DNA from: 66-474 sp964489055
Lineage (GTDB): Bacteria; Pseudomonadota; Gammaproteobacteria; Xanthomonadales; Rhodanobacteraceae
NCBI GenBank assembly: GCA_964489055.1
Contig: CAZAXF010000003.1
Coordinates: 1 to 64,000, forward strand
Reading direction: 5' to 3'
Length of the DNA stretch: 64,000 nucleotides
Under the pieces are notes generated by a model. It did no database searches. It was not told the origin of the DNA and saw only the letters and a list, made by a program, of their open reading frames with translations. A program made the position numbers and the translations under genes. Shown here piece after piece: positions 8,943 through 17,309 of the stretch (position 1 is its first letter; each line of letters opens with the position of its first letter).

Positions 8943-9725
8943 TCAGAATCCGTAGTTCAGGAATCCGCCGTCCACGGCCAGCACCTGACCGGTGATGTAG
9001 CTGGCCGCCGGCAGACACAGGAATGTTACCGCAGCGGCGACTTCCTCGGGTTCGCCGATGCGCGCCATCGGCGTGCGCTCGAGTACTTCGTCGAGATAGT
9101 CGGGATCGGAAAGCGCCTCGTCCGTGCGGCGCGTGCGGATGTACCACGGCGCCACCGCGTTGACGCGGATACCGTCTTCGGCCCATTCGCAGGCGAGGTT
9201 GCGGGTCATCTGGTGCAGCGCGGCCTTGCTCATGCCGTACGGCGCGCCGGTGCGCACGTGGATTGCGCCCGACACCGAACCCACGTTGACGATTGCCGCG
9301 TGGCCGTGTTCGGCCAGGCGCGGATGCGCCAGCCGGCACAGGTCGAACGCGGCCACGCCGTTCAGGCGATAGATGGCTTCAAGGTCTTCGGCCGTGTATT
9401 CCAGCGTCGGCTTCAAGAGGTTCCCGCCGGCGTTGTTGACCAGCAGCGACAGCGGCACGTCCAGGTCCACGATCCAGTCGAAGATCGCCAGCCGGTCCTC
9501 GGCGTCACCGACGTCGGCGGCGAACACGCGCGGCTCGCTGTCCGGAAAATCCTCGGCCAGTTCGTCGGCGGCCTGCTGCAGGGCGTCCTCGTCGCGCGCC
9601 ACCAGCAGCGGTTGCGCGCCAAGCCCCGCCAGTTCGCGCGCGCAGGCGAGGCCGATGCCACGGCTGGCGCCGGTGACAAGACAGGTCTGGCCATCCAGGC
9701 GCCAGCGGCCGGGGACTGCATTCAC
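8943..9725 (-). CDS. SDR family NAD(P)-dependent oxidoreductase
   Basis: A 260-residue classical short-chain dehydrogenase. It has the cofactor motif TGASRGIG (about residues 17-24), NNAGGN (about 94-99), catalytic Ser in VGSVSGA, and catalytic Tyr/Lys in APYGMSKAA (about 159-167). The C-terminal GQVLAVDGGFLNYGF is a normal SDR ending. The closest named relatives by pattern are tropinone reductase-like enzymes, but the substrate cannot be inferred. The GTG start at 9725 is chosen because GGAG lies 7 bases upstream; a TTG at 9752 would add nine residues and lacks such a site. Confidence 0.88.
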   Translation of the reverse strand: MNAVPGRWRLDGQTCLVTGASRGIGLACARELAGLGAQPLLVARDEDALQQAADELAEDFPDSEPRVFAADVGDAEDRLAIFDWIVDLDVPLSLLVNNAGGNLLKPTLEYTAEDLEAIYRLNGVAAFDLCRLAHPRLAEHGHAAIVNVGSVSGAIHVRTGAPYGMSKAALHQMTRNLACEWAEDGIRVNAVAPWYIRTRRTDEALSDPDYLDEVLERTPMARIGEPEEVAAAVTFLCLPAASYITGQVLAVDGGFLNYGF

Positions 9726-9801
9726 GCGCACGCTCCGTCGGGCGATGCGCAAAGCTTATCGCAGCTTGCGCGGCGCCGCCTTTCGCGCGAAACTGCGCCG
9801 C

Positions 9802-10047
9802 ATGTTCCGCACCATCGCCCTGCTGTTCATCGCCGCCCTGCTGGGTGCGTGCTCGTCGCACGGCGCGTCCGACACCGCCGCCGAATCGACGACGCCGGCG
9901 CCCTCGACCACCAACGCGCTGGCCGGCACGCCGATGGCCACCTACGGTCACGACCTCAACAAGGCGAAGAACGTCCAGAACGTCGTCAACCAGCAGGCCA
10001 AAAAGCAGGCCAAGGCCATCGACGAAGCGACCGGCGGCGGGCACTGA
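9802..10047 (+). CDS. Small predicted lipoprotein
   Basis: An 81-residue protein with a lipoprotein signal: MFRTIALLFIAALLGAC puts a lipobox (LLGAC) at residues 13-17. The mature part is Ser/Thr/Pro-rich, then Lys/Gln-rich (DLNKAKNVQNVVNQQAKKQA), probably a short helix. No family is recognised. It is divergent from the SDR gene and is followed directly by the repeat cluster. Confidence 0.6.
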   Translation: MFRTIALLFIAALLGACSSHGASDTAAESTTPAPSTTNALAGTPMATYGHDLNKAKNVQNVVNQQAKKQAKAIDEATGGGH

Positions 10048-10075
10048 GCATCCGCGCGCGGGAATCGCACCGCGT

Positions 10076-10640
10076 CATCCCCGGCGCTTTCGTGTCGACC
10101 CCCTTTCTGCGGAAGGGGGTTCCTTCCCCCTTCGCTTGCGAAGGGGGACCGAGGGGGATGGCTTTTGCGCTTCGCTCGGCATCCCCCCGGCGCTTTCGCG
10201 CCGACCCCCTTCCTTTGGAAGGGGGTGGTTCGCATCGCCTTCACGTGCGGCGGCGAATGAGGGCTCGTGCTGCGCTTCGCCCGGCATCCCCCCCGGCGCT
10301 TTCGCGCCGACCCCCTTCCTTTGGAAGGGGGTGGTTCGCATCGCTTTCGCGTGCGGCGGCGAATGAGGGCTCGTGCTGCGCTTCGCCCGGCATCCCCCCG
10401 GCGCTTTCGCGCCGAGACCCTTCCTTCGGAAGGGGTTTCTTCNNNNNNNNNNNNNNNNNNNNNNNNNNNNNNNNNNNNNNNNNNNNNNNNNNNNNNNNNN
10501 NNNNNNNNNNNNNNNNNNNNNNNNNNNNNNNNNNNNNNNNNNCGGCATCCCCCCGGCGCTTTCGCGCCGAGACCCTTCCTTCGGAAGGGGTTTCTTCCCC
10601 CTTCGCTTGCGAAGGGGGACCGAGGGGGATGGCTTTTCGT
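10076..10640. repeat. Long family-A palindromic repeat cluster
   Basis: At least five copies of the unit CCCGGCGCTTTCGCGCCGA plus a C/T-rich arm pairing with GGAAGGGGGT, mixed with the CCCCCTTCGCTTGCGAAGGGGG hairpin, fill the 613 bases between the lipoprotein and porin genes. Copies at about 10185, 10285 and 10390 are near-identical and about 105 bases apart. The 100-N gap falls inside, so the true copy number is unknown. No gene lies here; open frames through it are by-products of low-complexity GC. Confidence 0.9.
10443..10542. other. Assembly gap (100 N)
   Basis: Exactly 100 unknown bases between two near-identical repeat copies. A round-number gap usually denotes a scaffold join of unknown true length, here caused by collapse of the repeat cluster. 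Confidence 0.97.
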
Positions 10641-10661
10641 GCCACCAGGGCGAAAGGAAGG

Positions 10662-11255
10662 TCAGAACCTCACTTCGGCGTTGACCGACAGCAGGCCGGT
10701 GGACAGGTTGATGTCGTGCTTTTTGGCACGGTAGTAGTCATAACCGAGCCCGATGCCGAAGTTGCGGCTGAGGTCGTAGCCCACGCCCACGCCGCCGTAG
10801 TAGCCATCGGCGTTGGCGTGCCGGTTGACCGGGTTGATGTCGTTGTTCAGTCCGTGACCCTTCCAGTCATACAGGCCGGCGCGTGCGGACAGGTACCAGT
10901 TGGGCGTGAAGTTGTAATGCGCGTTGGCGCCAACGGTCCAGCCGTGCAGTGAAGCCTTGCCGGGTGCGACCACGGGCTGCGAATGGAACACGTTCTTCAG
11001 CCTCACGTTGCCGAGGTCGTTGTAGCCGATCTCCGGACCGATCGCGAAGCCCGGCGCCAGGGCCCAGCGGTAACCGCCCTGGATCTGGTAGCCGGTGTCG
11101 CTGCCGCTGTTCCTGCCGCTGCCGAAATAGCTGTGGCCAGCGCTGCCGTTGAGGAAAAATCCGCTGTCGGTGCCGGTGGCTTCCTGCGCGAGGGCGGGAG
11201 CCGTCGCGATCAAACCGGCGGCGGCGAGGGCGAGAACGATTGCAGTGTTGCGCAT
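10662..11255 (-). CDS. Outer-membrane beta-barrel protein
   Basis: A 197-residue protein with a signal peptide (residues 1-24, ending APALAQ). The rest is alternating amphipathic beta-strands such as YQIQGGYRWALAPGFAIGPE and YYGGVGVGYDLSRNFGIGLG. It ends in a terminal strand closing on Phe (NAEVRF), the outer-membrane assembly signal. It resembles the eight-stranded OmpA/opacity-like porin family. The ATG at 11255 has GGAGA upstream; a longer reading to 11285 is unlikely. A single-gene unit with its own promoter in the 119 bases upstream is probable. Confidence 0.85.
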   Translation of the reverse strand: MRNTAIVLALAAAGLIATAPALAQEATGTDSGFFLNGSAGHSYFGSGRNSGSDTGYQIQGGYRWALAPGFAIGPEIGYNDLGNVRLKNVFHSQPVVAPGKASLHGWTVGANAHYNFTPNWYLSARAGLYDWKGHGLNNDINPVNRHANADGYYGGVGVGYDLSRNFGIGLGYDYYRAKKHDINLSTGLLSVNAEVRF

Positions 11256-11374
11256 GGTTGTCTCCACTTGTGGGAATTCGCGCACGCAGATGCATGCGCT
11301 TGTCCGGTGGGACTGGCGGCAATCGGCAACGTTCGTTAAGAATTCGATGGGGTGTCAGGCGTTGTTCATCGCGT

Positions 11375-12538
<1,164 letters not shown>

Positions 12539-12595
12539 GTGAGTCCCGGGAAACTGCCGGCCTGCGACGGCTACCTTGGCACGTTATCATGCAGC

Positions 12596-12609
12596 TGGAA
12601 CCGTTTACA
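12596..12609 (+). promoter_or_regulatory. LacI-type operator at the GH1 beta-glucosidase promoter
   Basis: TGGAACCGTTTACA matches the LacI-family palindrome TGTAAACGTTTACA at 12 of 14 positions. It is followed by TC, giving a TACATC hexamer (12606-12611) in the same place as the -10 box TACATT of the three related sites. Its orientation points at the GH1 gene. It lies between the malK-type and GH1 genes and could affect both. Confidence 0.65.
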
Positions 12610-12627
12610 TCCGCCGAATCCGCGCCG

Positions 12628-13998
12628 ATGCCCGACAACCCGGAAACCGCCCAGACGCCATTCCCGGACGGGTTCCTGTGGGGTTGCGCGACTTCCGCGT
12701 ACCAGATCGAAGGCTCGCCGCTGGCCGACGGCGCGGGCGTGAGCAACTGGCATCGCTTCGTGCACACGCCGGGCCGCGTGCGCGATGGCGACACCGGCGA
12801 TGTCGCCTGCGACCACTATCGCTGCTGGCGCGATGACGTGGCGCTGATGCGCACACTGGGGCTCGGCGCCTATCGCTTCAGCATCGCCTGGAGCCGGGTG
12901 TTGCCCGAGGGGCGTGGCCGGGTCAACCCCGCGGGCCTGGCGTTCTACGACCGCCTGGTCGATGCCCTGCTGGAGAACGGCATCCAGCCCATGGCGACGC
13001 TTCACCACTGGGATCTCCCGGTAGCCCTGGATGATCGCGGTGGCTGGCTCAATCCCGACAGCGTGGCCTGGTTCACCGACTACGCGCAGGTCCTGTTCGA
13101 CAAGCTGGACGACCGTGTCCGGCTGTGGGCAACCCTCAACGAGCCATGGGTGGTCACCGACGGCGGTTACCTGCACGGGTTGATGGCGCCCGGCCACCGC
13201 AGCGCCTTCGAGGCGGTGATCGCGGCGCACCACCTGCTGCTGGCGCACGGCGCCGCGGTCGAGGCCTATCGCGCCACCGGCCGCAACCGGATCGGCATCG
13301 TGGTCAACCTGGAACCGAAGTATCCGGCCACGCAAAGCGCCGAAGACCTTGCGGCCACCGCGCGCGCCGATGCCTACATGAACCGCCAGTTCCTGGATCC
13401 GGTGTTCCTCGGTCGCTATCCGGACGAGTCGCGCGAGGTATTCGGCGCTGCCTGGCGCGAATGGCCATCCGAAGACCTGGCGCGGATCCGCCAGCCGCTG
13501 GATTTCGTGGGCGTGAACTATTACACCCGCAGCGTGGTTCGGGACGATCCGCGGGCGTGGCCGCTGCGCGCCGCCGGCGTGCGACAGAAACAGGCCACGC
13601 ACACCGAAACCGGTTGGGAGGTGTACCCGGAGGGACTGACCGATGTCCTGCAATGGGTCAGTGAACGCTACGGTCGCCCGCCCATCTACATCACCGAGAA
13701 CGGTGCCGCGTTCTACGATCCGCCGACCGTGGAAGATGGATCGGTGGCCGACCCGCTGCGCGTCGCCTACCTTCGCGGACACCTTCGCGCCGCCCGCGCG
13801 GCAATGGAGCGCGGCGTGAACCTGCGCGGCTACTTCGCGTGGTCACTGCTGGACAACTTCGAGTGGGCACTCGGCTACGCCAAACGCTTCGGCCTCGTGC
13901 ACGTCGACTACGCCACCCAGCAGCGCACCTTGAAGGACAGCGCGCGCTTCTACGCCGGGGTGATCGCCACGCACGGCGCAGCCATCCAGGCCGCCTGA
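12628..13998 (+). CDS. GH1 beta-glucosidase
   Basis: A 456-residue cytoplasmic glycoside hydrolase family 1 enzyme. It has the N-terminal signature FPDGFLWGCATSAYQIEG, acid/base Glu in TLNEPW (about residue 170) and nucleophile Glu in YITENGAAF (about 364), plus the usual NYYTR and SLLDNFEW motifs. It has no signal peptide, so it should cleave imported beta-glucosides or short beta-glucans. I prefer the ATG at 12628 over one at 12589, because the predicted promoter/operator ends near 12611 and would lie inside the longer version. It diverges from the malK-type ATPase and converges on the permease genes. Confidence 0.92.
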   Translation: MPDNPETAQTPFPDGFLWGCATSAYQIEGSPLADGAGVSNWHRFVHTPGRVRDGDTGDVACDHYRCWRDDVALMRTLGLGAYRFSIAWSRVLPEGRGRVNPAGLAFYDRLVDALLENGIQPMATLHHWDLPVALDDRGGWLNPDSVAWFTDYAQVLFDKLDDRVRLWATLNEPWVVTDGGYLHGLMAPGHRSAFEAVIAAHHLLLAHGAAVEAYRATGRNRIGIVVNLEPKYPATQSAEDLAATARADAYMNRQFLDPVFLGRYPDESREVFGAAWREWPSEDLARIRQPLDFVGVNYYTRSVVRDDPRAWPLRAAGVRQKQATHTETGWEVYPEGLTDVLQWVSERYGRPPIYITENGAAFYDPPTVEDGSVADPLRVAYLRGHLRAARAAMERGVNLRGYFAWSLLDNFEWALGYAKRFGLVHVDYATQQRTLKDSARFYAGVIATHGAAIQAA

Positions 13999-14006
13999 GC
14001 AGCAAG

Positions 14007-14027
14007 CCCTCCCATTCAAGGGGAGGG
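14007..14027. terminator. CCCTCCC / GGGAGGG hairpin between convergent genes
   Basis: A 7-bp perfect GC stem with a 7-base loop lies just after the GH1 stop, in the 98-base spacer before the convergent permease gene. It could act as a bidirectional transcription stop, but neither strand has a U-run, so it may simply be a repeat fragment. Confidence 0.35.
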
Positions 14028-14096
14028 TCCGGGTGGGGATGGGTCTGGATGCCTGGAGTGGTTCCGGAGCCCCTGACATCGAACGTGCGCCGCTTC

Positions 14097-14918
14097 TCAC
14101 CCCTTCACGCTGCCGAGCAGCAGGCCACGCAGGTAGTAGCGCTGCAGTGCCAGGAACAGCAGCAGCACCGGAATCACGGTCACCACCGCGCCGGCCATCA
14201 TCAGGCCCGAGTCCTGCACGTGTTCGCGCGAGAGCGAGGCAAGGCCGACGGGGAGGGTGTAGTGGTCCTGCCCGGTCAGGGCGATCAAGGGCCACATGAA
14301 ATCGTTCCAGGCGGTGAGGAACGTGAACACCGCCAGCGTCACCAGGATCGGCTTGAGCAGCGGCAGCACCACCCGCACGAAGATGTGCGCTTCTCCCGCG
14401 CCGTCGACGCGGGCCGCTTCCAGCAGTTCGCCCGGAATGCTGCGCGCATACTGGCGCACCAGGAAGATGCCGAACACGCTGGCCGCGGCCGGCAGGATCA
14501 CCGCCCAGTAGGTATTCACCAGTCCCACGTATTTCAGCAGCAGGAACAGCGGCAGCATGGCCACCTGCGCCGGGATCACCAAGGCGCCGATCAGCACCCC
14601 GAACAGTCTTTCGCGCCCGGCGAACCGCAGCTTGGCGAACGCGTAGCCGGCCAGCGTGTTGCACGCCAGCGACAGCAGCGTGATGGCGACCGAGATGATC
14701 AGGCTGTTGGCGAAATACCGGCCCATGCCGGCGTGTGCGAACAGCTCACGATAATTGTGGAGGGTCGGATCCAGCGGCAGCATCGGCGGTGGCAGCGTGT
14801 TGGCCTCGCCCGGTTGCATGAACGATACCGACAGCATCCAGAAAAGCGGAAACAGCGCCAGCGCGGTGCAGGCCAGCAGACTGCCGTTGACCAGCCACTT
14901 TGCCGCGCGCGGAGTCAC
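14097..14918 (-). CDS. Carbohydrate ABC transporter permease (MalG family)
   Basis: A 273-residue inner-membrane protein with six predicted spans. The binding-protein-dependent permease signature EAARVDGAGEAHIFVRVVLP (about residues 178-197) contacts the ATPase. N-terminal FPLFWMLSVSFMQPGE is typical of the MalG/LacG group. The GTG start at 14918 overlaps the MalF stop (GTGA, 14915-14918), a clear translational coupling. It is the last gene of the leftward GH144-binding protein-permease operon. Confidence 0.93.
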   Translation of the reverse strand: MTPRAAKWLVNGSLLACTALALFPLFWMLSVSFMQPGEANTLPPPMLPLDPTLHNYRELFAHAGMGRYFANSLIISVAITLLSLACNTLAGYAFAKLRFAGRERLFGVLIGALVIPAQVAMLPLFLLLKYVGLVNTYWAVILPAAASVFGIFLVRQYARSIPGELLEAARVDGAGEAHIFVRVVLPLLKPILVTLAVFTFLTAWNDFMWPLIALTGQDHYTLPVGLASLSREHVQDSGLMMAGAVVTVIPVLLLFLALQRYYLRGLLLGSVKG

Positions 14919-15796
14919 GCGAAGTCCCCGCGGGCCCGGCCGAACCGCCACATCAACGCGGTGGCGGCGAACATCACCAGGAACAGCAGGAACGCCACGG
15001 CCGAGGCGGTGCCCATGTTCCACCACTTGAAGCCCTCGTTGTACATCAGGTACAGCACGCTCACCGTGCTCTGCAGCGGTCCGCCCTCGGTGATCACGTA
15101 GGGTTCGGCGAACAACTGGAAGTAACCCGATACGGTGAGGATGCCGACCAGCACCAGGATCGGCGAGAGCGCGGGCAGGGTGATGTGGCGAAACTGCTGC
15201 CAGCCGGAGGCCCCGTCGATGCGCGCGGCTTCGTACAGGTCGGCCGGGATCGCCTGCAGTCCGGCCAGCAGGATGATCATGTTGTAGCCGAAGTTCTTCC
15301 ACACCGCGAACAGGATGATCATGGGCATCGCCCAGTGCGGGTCGCCCAGCCAATCGATCCGCGGCAGACCCAGGTGCACCAGCACGAAGTCGACCACCCC
15401 GAATTGCGGGTTGAAGAGATAACGCCAGATCACCGCCACCGCCACCACCGTGGTCACCACCGGTGCGAACAGCGCGGTGCGGAACAGCGGCCTGCAACGC
15501 GCCGCCTGCGCGTTCAACAGCATCGCGGTGCCCAGCGACACCAGGATCGACAGCGGCACGCCGACGATCACGAAATACAGCGTGTGCCCCAGCGCGGCCC
15601 AGAACAGCGGGCGGTGCAGCAGGGCCCAGTAATTGGCCAGCCCGACGAAGCGCAGGTTGTGGATGTCCGCGAGTGCGTACAGGTCGTAGTCGGTGAGGCT
15701 GAGCCCCAGGCCCGCGAGCACCGGCAGCAGGAAAAACACGCCCAGCACCAGCAGCGCCGGCGCCAGGAACCACCATGCGGCCGATGCACGGTTCAT
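14915..15796 (-). CDS. Carbohydrate ABC transporter permease (MalF family)
   Basis: A 293-residue six-span permease with the coupling motif YEAARIDGASGWQQFRHITLP (about residues 208-228) and the MalF-like LAEPYVITEGGP region near the end. The ATG at 15796 places the first membrane span at residues 9-30; in-frame ATGs further upstream would add only polar residues. The 241-base spacer to the binding-protein gene holds a family-A repeat, which may weaken expression of the permeases relative to the binding protein. Confidence 0.92.
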   Translation of the reverse strand: MNRASAAWWFLAPALLVLGVFFLLPVLAGLGLSLTDYDLYALADIHNLRFVGLANYWALLHRPLFWAALGHTLYFVIVGVPLSILVSLGTAMLLNAQAARCRPLFRTALFAPVVTTVVAVAVIWRYLFNPQFGVVDFVLVHLGLPRIDWLGDPHWAMPMIILFAVWKNFGYNMIILLAGLQAIPADLYEAARIDGASGWQQFRHITLPALSPILVLVGILTVSGYFQLFAEPYVITEGGPLQSTVSVLYLMYNEGFKWWNMGTASAVAFLLFLVMFAATALMWRFGRARGDFA

Positions 15797-15842
15797 GGCG
15801 TGGCGCATCCTGCACGAACTTTCCGATACCGTGGCGCACATC

Positions 15843-15958
15843 CGCCCGACGCTTCGCGTCGACCCCCTTCCTGCGTACGGGGGTGATTAACCGGGTGCCG
15901 CGTGGGGGCACGCTGATCTTCCCCCTTCGCTTGCGAAGGGGGATCGAGGGGGATGGCT
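15843..15958. repeat. Family-A palindromic repeat inside the ABC operon
   Basis: One copy each of the two family-A units: CGACGCTTCGCGTCGA plus a C/T-rich arm, and CCCCCTTCGCTTGCGAAGGGGG followed by ATCGAGGGGGATGGC. It occupies most of the spacer between binding-protein and MalF genes and could form strong mRNA hairpins there. Confidence 0.85.
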
Positions 15959-16037
15959 TTTGGCGTGGGCGCATCCGTTGCTTCGCGGCCAAACGAAACG
16001 GTGTGGCGTTGCGGCCCGTTCGTACCCCGCACGGCGT

Positions 16038-17309
16038 TCATTTGTCCTGCCTCGCCAGTACCCAGCGGCGTTTGGCAAGAATCGTATCCGCCTGCGCGTC
16101 CATTTGCGCGGTGGCCTGATCGATGCTGAGCTTGCCCGCGATCGCGCGCGCGGCGATGTGCTGCATCATGTTGACGATCTGTTCCCACTCGGGCACCTGC
16201 GGCGCCGGGCGCATGTGTTCCATCTGGGCGCGGAAGGCGCGCAGCTTCGGATCATTTTGCAATACCGGATCGTTCCACGCGGATCGCCGCGCCGGCAGGT
16301 CGCCCAGGCGTTCGTAGAAGCGCACCTGCACGTCGGGCCGTGACAGGTATTCGATCAGCTTCCAGGCGGCGTCCTTGTGCCTGGAATGACGCAGGATCAC
16401 CAGGCTGGAGCCGTAGGCCACCGAGTCGCCGGGACCGTCCGGCCCGGGCAATTGCGCGGTGGACCAGTCGCCCTGCCTCGAGGGCGACAGGCGCCGGCGG
16501 AACTCGCCGATGTTCCACGGCCCGGAAAGGTAGAACACGAACGTGCCGTGCGCGAACGACTGCCACGGATTGCCCACCTGCACGTTGGTCCAGTCGGGCA
16601 CGTCGCCGCGCCGGAACAGTCCCACGTAAAAGGCCAGCGCGCGCTTGAAGCCGGCACTCTGGAAATTGCCGTAGCGCCCGCCGTCGCGCAGCAGCGGTAC
16701 CTGTTGTTGCAGCGCCAGCGCCAGCAACTGGTCGTATTCGTTGGTCGGCAGCAACGCGCCCCAGCGCTTGCCGTGGCTGTCCGCGCGGATCGCATCCATC
16801 TGCGCCTGCCATTGGGCCCAGGTGCGCGGCGGCGCGTCGAAACCGGCCTCGCGCAGCAGGTCGGTGCGGTAGAACAACAGCCGCGTGTCGACGTACCAGG
16901 GAATCCCGTACAGCCTGCCGTCGATGACATTGGTCGCCCAGGCACTTGCGAAGTAGTCGTCCTGTCGAATCACGTGTGAAGCGTCGACGCGGCCCTGCAG
17001 CGGTTCCAGTGCATGCAGCGCCGCGAACTCGGCGATCCAGGTGTTGCCGATCTGGGTGACGTCCGGCAGCGAATCGCCGGCATAGGCCGTCAGCAGTTTT
17101 TCGTGCGCCGCGGTCAGCGGGATCTGTTGCACGCGCACGTGGATATCCGGGTGTGCGCGTTCGAACGCCGGCAACAGTTGCGTGACCGTCTCGCCTTCGC
17201 TGCCGACCGTCCAGAACTCCAGCGTCACGCCGTGCCGGCCGGGATTGGTGCAGCCGGCCAGCAACAGCATGGCTGCGCATGCGGCGGCCCGGACGAGGCG
17301 CCCGGTCAT
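16038..17309 (-). CDS. Sugar-binding lipoprotein of an ABC importer
   Basis: A 423-residue extracellular solute-binding protein (family 1). Its lipoprotein signal ends in LLLAGC (Cys at about residue 20). The mature part begins VTLEFWTVGSEGE and contains YGIPWYVDTRLLFYRTDLL and FAHGTFVFYLSGPW, typical of binding proteins for malto-, cello- or other oligosaccharides. The start codon overlaps the stop of the GH144 gene (ATGA, 17306-17309), tying ligand capture to the glucanase. Three or more aromatic residues likely line the sugar site. The ligand is not identifiable from sequence; the context suggests oligosaccharides released by the GH144 enzyme. Confidence 0.92.
   Translation of the reverse strand: MTGRLVRAAACAAMLLLAGCTNPGRHGVTLEFWTVGSEGETVTQLLPAFERAHPDIHVRVQQIPLTAAHEKLLTAYAGDSLPDVTQIGNTWIAEFAALHALEPLQGRVDASHVIRQDDYFASAWATNVIDGRLYGIPWYVDTRLLFYRTDLLREAGFDAPPRTWAQWQAQMDAIRADSHGKRWGALLPTNEYDQLLALALQQQVPLLRDGGRYGNFQSAGFKRALAFYVGLFRRGDVPDWTNVQVGNPWQSFAHGTFVFYLSGPWNIGEFRRRLSPSRQGDWSTAQLPGPDGPGDSVAYGSSLVILRHSRHKDAAWKLIEYLSRPDVQVRFYERLGDLPARRSAWNDPVLQNDPKLRAFRAQMEHMRPAPQVPEWEQIVNMMQHIAARAIAGKLSIDQATAQMDAQADTILAKRRWVLARQDK

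Noticed and set aside
10076..10640. Coding frames through the family-A repeats and the N gap
   Set aside because: Frames are open only because of low-complexity GC-rich repeats and unknown bases; translations are repeats of RRFRADPL-type words.
14007..14027. Strong rho-independent terminator after the GH1 gene
   Set aside because: The stem is good, but no U-run follows on either strand, so I keep it only as a low-confidence hairpin.
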